Of a DNA stretch of 64,000 nucleotides, positions 60,276 to 64,000 are shown piece after piece. Origin of the DNA: CAZMMV01 sp964637035 (lineage in GTDB: Bacteria; Bacillota; Clostridia; Tissierellales; Tissierellaceae); contig CAZWTU010000002.1 in the NCBI GenBank assembly GCA_964637035.1, forward strand, positions 1-64,000, read 5' to 3'. Positions within the stretch are counted from its first letter, which is position 1. Each line of letters starts with the position of its first letter. A model generated the notes under the pieces. That model had not been told where the DNA came from and did no database searches. It saw only the letters and a list, made by a program, of their open reading frames with translations. Position numbers and translations under genes: made by a program.

Positions 60276-61628
60276 GTGAAAAAGGAAGTAGATTTATTAC
60301 ACATGAACATTCGTGAAACATTTTTTAAATATCTTATACCAAGTGTTGGTGGTATGATGGGGATTTCTCTATATGTTCTAGGGGATACCATGATAGTAGG
60401 TAGAGCTTTAGGTAGCCAGGGCTTAGCTGCCTTAAATATTTCCATACCTATAATAAATATTTTTAATGGATTAGGCCTATTATTTGGCATAGGTGGAGCA
60501 ACGGCTGTGTCAGTGAATAGGGGTCAAAATAAACATAAGAAGGTAAATGATATATTTACAAAATCCATTGTTTTAGCAATTATATTTGGAATTATACTTA
60601 CAATAGGTCGTATATTTTTTTTAGATAGGTTTGTAATATTTTTAGGGGCCTCATCTGATACATTCCAAATGTCTAAGGATTACTTAGGTGTTCTAATGTA
60701 CTTCAGTGTTCCCTTTGTATTAAATTCCGCCTTAACAATATTTGTACGAAATGATGGGGCACCAAGATTGGCCATGTTAGCAATGCTTTCCGGTAGTATA
60801 ATAAATATAATATTAGACTATGTTTTTATATTTATACTTAAGTGGGGAATGTGGGGTGGAGCACTTGCAACAGGCCTTGCACCAATTTTAGGACTTATAA
60901 TACTTAGTACACATTTCATTAGTAAGAAAAATAAACTAAAATTTATAACACCTAAAATAGAAGTGGGAACTTTTAAACGTATACTATCAAATGGAGCTTC
61001 TAGTTTTGTAATTGAAATTTCTGCAGGAATAGTGATATTTGCATTTAATCAGTCAATATTAGACTTAACAGGAGATATTGGTGTCTCCGCTTATAGTATA
61101 ATTGCTAATTTATCACTTATATTTTCAGCAATCTTTATTGGAGTAGGCCAGGCTATACAGCCTATAGTAAGCTTCAATTATGGTGCAGGTAAAACGGAAC
61201 GGGTATACGAAGCTATACGTTTTGGTGTATATACATCCTTAGGATTAGGCATATTATTTTATGCCATAGGATTATTTTGGCCTGAATTTCTAGTATCCAT
61301 ATTTACAAAGAATGGTTCAGAAATAATGGATATAACTGTAAAAGGTATTAGACTTTATTTCCTTTCCTTTATATTTATGGGTGTAAATATAGTAATGACT
61401 TCATATATACAATCTAAGGAACATGCAAGGGTTTCCCTTATAATTTCCTTGACTAGAGGGCTTTTCTTGGTAATTATTGGCCTTATTATATTACCAAGAT
61501 TAATAGGAATAGAAGGTGTCTGGTTAACCCTTCCACTAGTGGAACTGGCTAGCTTTATATTTTCAATGATATATTTTAGAAAATTTAGAAATGCAATAAC
61601 TTATAGTATAAAAGAGATAAGAATATAA
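60276..61628 (+). CDS. Second MATE-family efflux transporter
   Basis: A 450-residue, twelve-helix MATE transporter. It begins MNIRETFFKYLIPSVGGMMG after a short basic start, with LGDTMIVGRALGSQGLAAL near residue 36 and NGASSFVIEISAGIVIFAFN near 235 marking the two halves. It differs in sequence from the MATE protein at 31886-33289. GTG 60276 follows GGGAGGATT. Substrate unknown; efflux of cationic compounds by ion antiport is the usual role. Confidence 0.9.
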   Translation: MKKEVDLLHMNIRETFFKYLIPSVGGMMGISLYVLGDTMIVGRALGSQGLAALNISIPIINIFNGLGLLFGIGGATAVSVNRGQNKHKKVNDIFTKSIVLAIIFGIILTIGRIFFLDRFVIFLGASSDTFQMSKDYLGVLMYFSVPFVLNSALTIFVRNDGAPRLAMLAMLSGSIINIILDYVFIFILKWGMWGGALATGLAPILGLIILSTHFISKKNKLKFITPKIEVGTFKRILSNGASSFVIEISAGIVIFAFNQSILDLTGDIGVSAYSIIANLSLIFSAIFIGVGQAIQPIVSFNYGAGKTERVYEAIRFGVYTSLGLGILFYAIGLFWPEFLVSIFTKNGSEIMDITVKGIRLYFLSFIFMGVNIVMTSYIQSKEHARVSLIISLTRGLFLVIIGLIILPRLIGIEGVWLTLPLVELASFIFSMIYFRKFRNAITYSIKEIRI

Positions 61629-61744
61629 ATAAATTAGACAAAACCACTAGTCTTAAAAGGCCAATTATTTCTATTGATTGTCTTTAATGTATGCTATATA
61701 ATCAAAAAGGATTATAAAATCACAAGATTTAAGGAGTGGACCTA

Positions 61745-62764
61745 ATGGACTATATTAAAAAATATACACCAGGAATTATACTTACAGTGGTTGTAGCCAT
61801 CGCAGCAAACTTTATTAGCGAATTTGTACCTGGAAAACTCATTAGTGCTGGAGTTTTTTCTTTATTATTGGGAATGGTAATCAATCCATTAATACCAGAT
61901 AATAATATTTATGAAAAAGGAACAGGTTTTGTATCTAAGCGTATTTTGAAGTTTTCAATTATACTTATGGGGGCAACCCTTAGTTTTAATCAAGTTATAC
62001 AAGTTGGAAAGTATTCTTTGATTGTAATGTCTTTTACACTGCTAGCAGCATTTGGTGGAGGATATTATTTAGGGAAGTTATTTAAAATGGACTGGAAACT
62101 TTCGGGACTGATCTCTGCAGGGACGGGCATTTGTGGAGGTTCAGCTATAGCGGCTATTGCTCCTACTATAAATGCTAAAAACAAGGACATTGCCTATGCT
62201 ATATCAGCTACCTTTATATTTGATGTAATAATGGTAGTACTTTTTCCAATAGCAGGGAAATACTTTGGCATGAGTGATTTAGGTTTTGGATTGTGGACTG
62301 GGACGGCAGTGAATGATACTTCCTCTGTAGTAGCTGCAGGATATGCATTTTCAGATTTAGCAGGAAATTTTTCTCTCATAGTTAAATTAACACGTACTTT
62401 ATCAATTGTACCTGCAGTTTTAATATTTTCTTATATAAATGAAAAAATTAACCTAAAAGCTAATACAGAAGGAAAGTTTGAAAAACAAAAAGTAAATTTA
62501 AAGAAACTATTTCCTTGGTTTATAATCATGTTTTTAGTTGTGGTTGCTATCAAAAGTTTAGGATTTATTTCATTGGAATTAAGCAATCAAATATCTACCA
62601 TAAGCAAGTTTTTCATGGTTATGGCTTTAGGTGCCATAGGACTTAGTACTAATTTTAATGAAGTATCAAAATCTGGGTTCTTACCAATGGTACATGGTTT
62701 TATGATTTCTGCTTTGGTAGTTGTGGTTTCATTTTTGGTTCAAAATTTCATGGGACAAATTTAA
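61745..62764 (+). CDS. YeiH/UPF0324-family membrane transporter
   Basis: A 339-residue membrane protein with about ten helices and family hallmarks LLLGMVINPL (about 40-49), KFSIILMGATLSFNQV (about 70), SAGTGICGGSAIAAIAPTI (about 124-142) and GTAVNDTSSVVAAGYAFSD (about 187-205). YeiH-like proteins are called putative sulfate exporters, though the substrate is not firmly known. GTG 61736 overlaps AAGGAG (61731-61736), so ATG 61745 is chosen. The selenocysteine peroxiredoxin follows after 109 bases. Confidence 0.85.
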   Translation: MDYIKKYTPGIILTVVVAIAANFISEFVPGKLISAGVFSLLLGMVINPLIPDNNIYEKGTGFVSKRILKFSIILMGATLSFNQVIQVGKYSLIVMSFTLLAAFGGGYYLGKLFKMDWKLSGLISAGTGICGGSAIAAIAPTINAKNKDIAYAISATFIFDVIMVVLFPIAGKYFGMSDLGFGLWTGTAVNDTSSVVAAGYAFSDLAGNFSLIVKLTRTLSIVPAVLIFSYINEKINLKANTEGKFEKQKVNLKKLFPWFIIMFLVVVAIKSLGFISLELSNQISTISKFFMVMALGAIGLSTNFNEVSKSGFLPMVHGFMISALVVVVSFLVQNFMGQI

Positions 62765-62781
62765 AACCTCATTAAAGATAT

Positions 62782-62811
62782 TTGTTTTAAAAGTAATAAG
62801 TAAGGTATATA
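62782..62811 (+). promoter_or_regulatory. Possible promoter of the peroxiredoxin gene
   Basis: TTGTTT at 62782-62787 and TATATA at 62806-62811 with 18 bases between. Weak match, but it places the transcription start just before the palindrome at 62824-62850. Confidence 0.35.
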
Positions 62812-62823
62812 TATTATAGGAAA

Positions 62824-62850
62824 TCTATATAATAAAAATTATTATATAGA
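62824..62850. promoter_or_regulatory. 12-bp perfect inverted repeat, candidate operator of the peroxiredoxin gene
   Basis: 62824-62835 is the exact inverse of 62839-62850 around AAA. The AT-rich core resembles Fur/PerR-family boxes in composition but does not match their consensus closely. It lies 10 bases before AGGAGG and 24 bases before the start codon. A repressor site or a structured leader are both possible. Confidence 0.5.
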
Positions 62851-62873
62851 TAAATTTTATAGGAGGTGGCTGT

Positions 62874-63596
62874 ATGAGTAAAGAAATAAAAATCGGTTGT
62901 TCTAGAAAAACTTCTACTAGCAATAAACTTGAAGAAGAACAGTTACTAGGCAATGAAAACATTATCAAGGGGGAAAAACAAAAAATGATAAAAGTTGGAA
63001 AACCAGCACCAAATTTTACTGCACAAGCATTTCATAATGGAAAATTTACAGAAGTTAGTTTAGAGGACTATAAAGGGAAATGGGTACTATTATGTTTCTA
63101 TCCAGGAGACTTTACCTTTGTCTGAGCTACTGAAGTATCAGCAGTTGCTGAAAAATATGAAGAATTAAAAGCTTTAGATGTACAAGTATTATCAATGAGT
63201 GTAGACTCACCATTTGTTCATAAAGTGTGGAATGACAATGAACTTTCAAAGATGATAGGCAAGGATATTCCTTATCCAATGTTATCTGATGGAGGCGGAG
63301 CAATAGGTACAATGTACGGAGTATACGATGAAGAAGGCGGAGTAGACACTAGAGGTAGATTTATCATAGATCCAGATGGAATAGTTCAAGGATTTGAAGT
63401 ACTTACACCACCTGTAGGCAGAAATGTTTCAGAAACTATTAGGCAGATACAAGCTTTCCAATTAGTTAGAAAGACAGAAGGTGGAGAAGTTACTCCATCA
63501 GGCTGGAAACCAGGAAAGACTACTTTAAAGCCGGGTCCAGAGTTGGTAGGTAATGTGTGGAAAGAGTGGAAAGTATCAGAGGCTTTTGAAGACTAG
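62874..63596 (+). CDS. Selenocysteine-containing peroxiredoxin
   Basis: A 240-residue AhpC/Prx1-type peroxiredoxin read through UGA at 63123-63125 (codon 84). The frame is open on both sides, and UGA stands exactly where peroxidatic Cys belongs (PGDFTFV-U-ATEV). The conserved Arg is in DTRGRFIIDPDG. At the C-terminal resolving-Cys position (usually VCP) the sequence is EVTPSGWKPG, with Thr207, so the classical resolving Cys is missing; the only cysteines are Cys9 and Cys74. ATG 62874 has a perfect AGGAGGTG; an inner ATG at 62985 has a weaker site and would drop a 37-residue extension carrying Cys9. It reduces peroxides in the cytoplasm, perhaps with thioredoxin. Confidence 0.93.
63123..63153 (+). 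promoter_or_regulatory. Selenocysteine UGA codon and candidate bSECIS hairpin of the peroxiredoxin gene
   Basis: After UGA 63123-63125, 63138-63142 pairs with 63147-63151 as a 5-bp stem with loop AGTT, whose second base is G; the loop starts 18 bases after the UGA. Distance and loop composition fit bacterial SECIS rules. Confidence 0.7.
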
Positions 63597-63619
63597 ACAT
63601 ATATTTAAAATTAACTTAC

Positions 63620-63656
63620 AAAGGATTAAAAGTGCATGTACTTTTAATCCTTTAAA
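63620..63656 (+). terminator. Terminator of the peroxiredoxin gene
   Basis: A perfect 14-bp stem (63620-63633 with 63640-63653) ends in TTT. Confidence 0.83.
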
Positions 63657-63757
63657 CTTTTTAAAATTCTAATTCTCTTTTATAATCATTTGTATCATGC
63701 ATAAAAATTTATACATTAAACATAATATCAATATAGAGATATTAAAGGAGGCTAATT

Positions 63758-63931
63758 ATGGAAGAGAATGATAGTTTTTATGAAATAAAGGATAGATTTA
63801 TATCTGCAGATTTAGATACGAAAATAAACATATATACAACTGTACAGGGCTTATCAGTAGAACAATATAAGGAGCTTTTATCAGTTTTTCCTATTAAGCA
63901 TTTAGACAAACTTGAAAAAGCTATGAATTAA
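63758..63931 (+). CDS. Small unknown protein
   Basis: A 57-residue protein with a strong AAAGGAGG ribosome site 10 bases before ATG 63758 and a very strong terminator directly after its stop. The sequence (MEENDSFYEIKDRFISADLD, then TTVQGLSVEQYKELLSVFP, ending HLDKLEKAMN) is acidic and probably mostly helical; it has no cysteine or membrane segment. Both flanking signals indicate a real monocistronic gene. It is not recognised. Confidence 0.65.
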   Translation: MEENDSFYEIKDRFISADLDTKINIYTTVQGLSVEQYKELLSVFPIKHLDKLEKAMN

Positions 63932-63980
63932 AAATTATAGGATTGGAGAATATATTTTCTACAATCCTATAATTTTATTA
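63931..63980 (+). terminator. Terminator after the small protein gene
   Basis: A perfect 15-bp stem, 63931-63945 with 63962-63976, has a 16-base loop. Confidence 0.85.
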
Positions 63981-64000
63981 TTATAGATTTTATCTTGGTA

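Noticed and set aside
63127..63312. Minus-strand open frame across the peroxiredoxin Sec codon
   Set aside because: No ribosome site, low-complexity composition, and it lies opposite a clearly conserved protein.

Overview
The window reads as AT-rich chromosomal DNA of an amino-acid-fermenting anaerobic clostridium, most likely a Tissierella-like member of the Tissierellales. The evidence is the gene content: pyruvate:ferredoxin oxidoreductase, a Stickland-type selenoprotein reductase component (sarcosine/betaine/glycine reductase family), two GrdX-family proteins, a selenocysteine-containing peroxiredoxin, a CotF-like coat protein and many TTG/GTG starts behind strong AGGAGG ribosome sites. 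No rRNA, tRNA, CRISPR array, phage or insertion sequence was seen. Two runs of 100 Ns (43622-43721 and 56206-56305) are assembly gaps.

Layout. 1-14150 is plus-strand housekeeping: uvrC-pspC, nifJ, an S41 peptidase, a very large FtsX-type ABC permease, then murB-PHP-rapZ-yvcK. A minus-strand M42 aminopeptidase and a NUDIX gene separate yvcK from whiA, and whiA overlaps a GrdX-family gene. 17223-24706 carries dnaE, a small protein, pfkA, pyk and an Fe-S aldo/keto reductase. 24969-30508 is the metabolic centrepiece: an N-carbamoylsarcosine-amidase-like hydrolase, a hydantoinase, a second GrdX, and both subunits of a sarcosine-reductase-type component B, the second read through an in-frame UGA (selenocysteine). 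Next come a YkvI-like transporter, a MATE exporter, an ABC-F ATPase, topB, an S1/CvfB-like protein, mscL, a KOW-like unknown protein, a CotF-like protein and a Nif3-like protein. 41739-43444 (minus) holds a zinc-ribbon membrane protein, a J-domain membrane protein and a PII-like protein. After the first gap come a glycine betaine/proline ABC transporter (44053-47117), apt, a zinc phospholipase-C-like gene, a three-gene acyl-CoA dehydratase activase-like operon (49066-52008), feoA-feoB on the minus strand and a secreted protein. After the second gap, which lies in a repeated hairpin sequence, come an acetyltransferase, a histidine phosphatase, a Cu/Zn superoxide dismutase, a SixA-like phosphatase, dinB, a second MATE exporter, a YeiH-like transporter and the selenocysteine peroxiredoxin.

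How the genes fit together. The 24969-30508 cassette encodes a plausible route N-methylhydantoin -> N-carbamoylsarcosine -> sarcosine -> acetyl phosphate plus methylamine, the lower half of anaerobic creatinine degradation. Component B needs GrdA, GrdC and GrdD, which are not in this window, and no creatinine deiminase is visible here. The betaine-type ABC transporter and the YkvI-like carrier could supply substrates. The selenoprotein peroxiredoxin and Cu/Zn SOD would protect the oxygen-sensitive enzymes.
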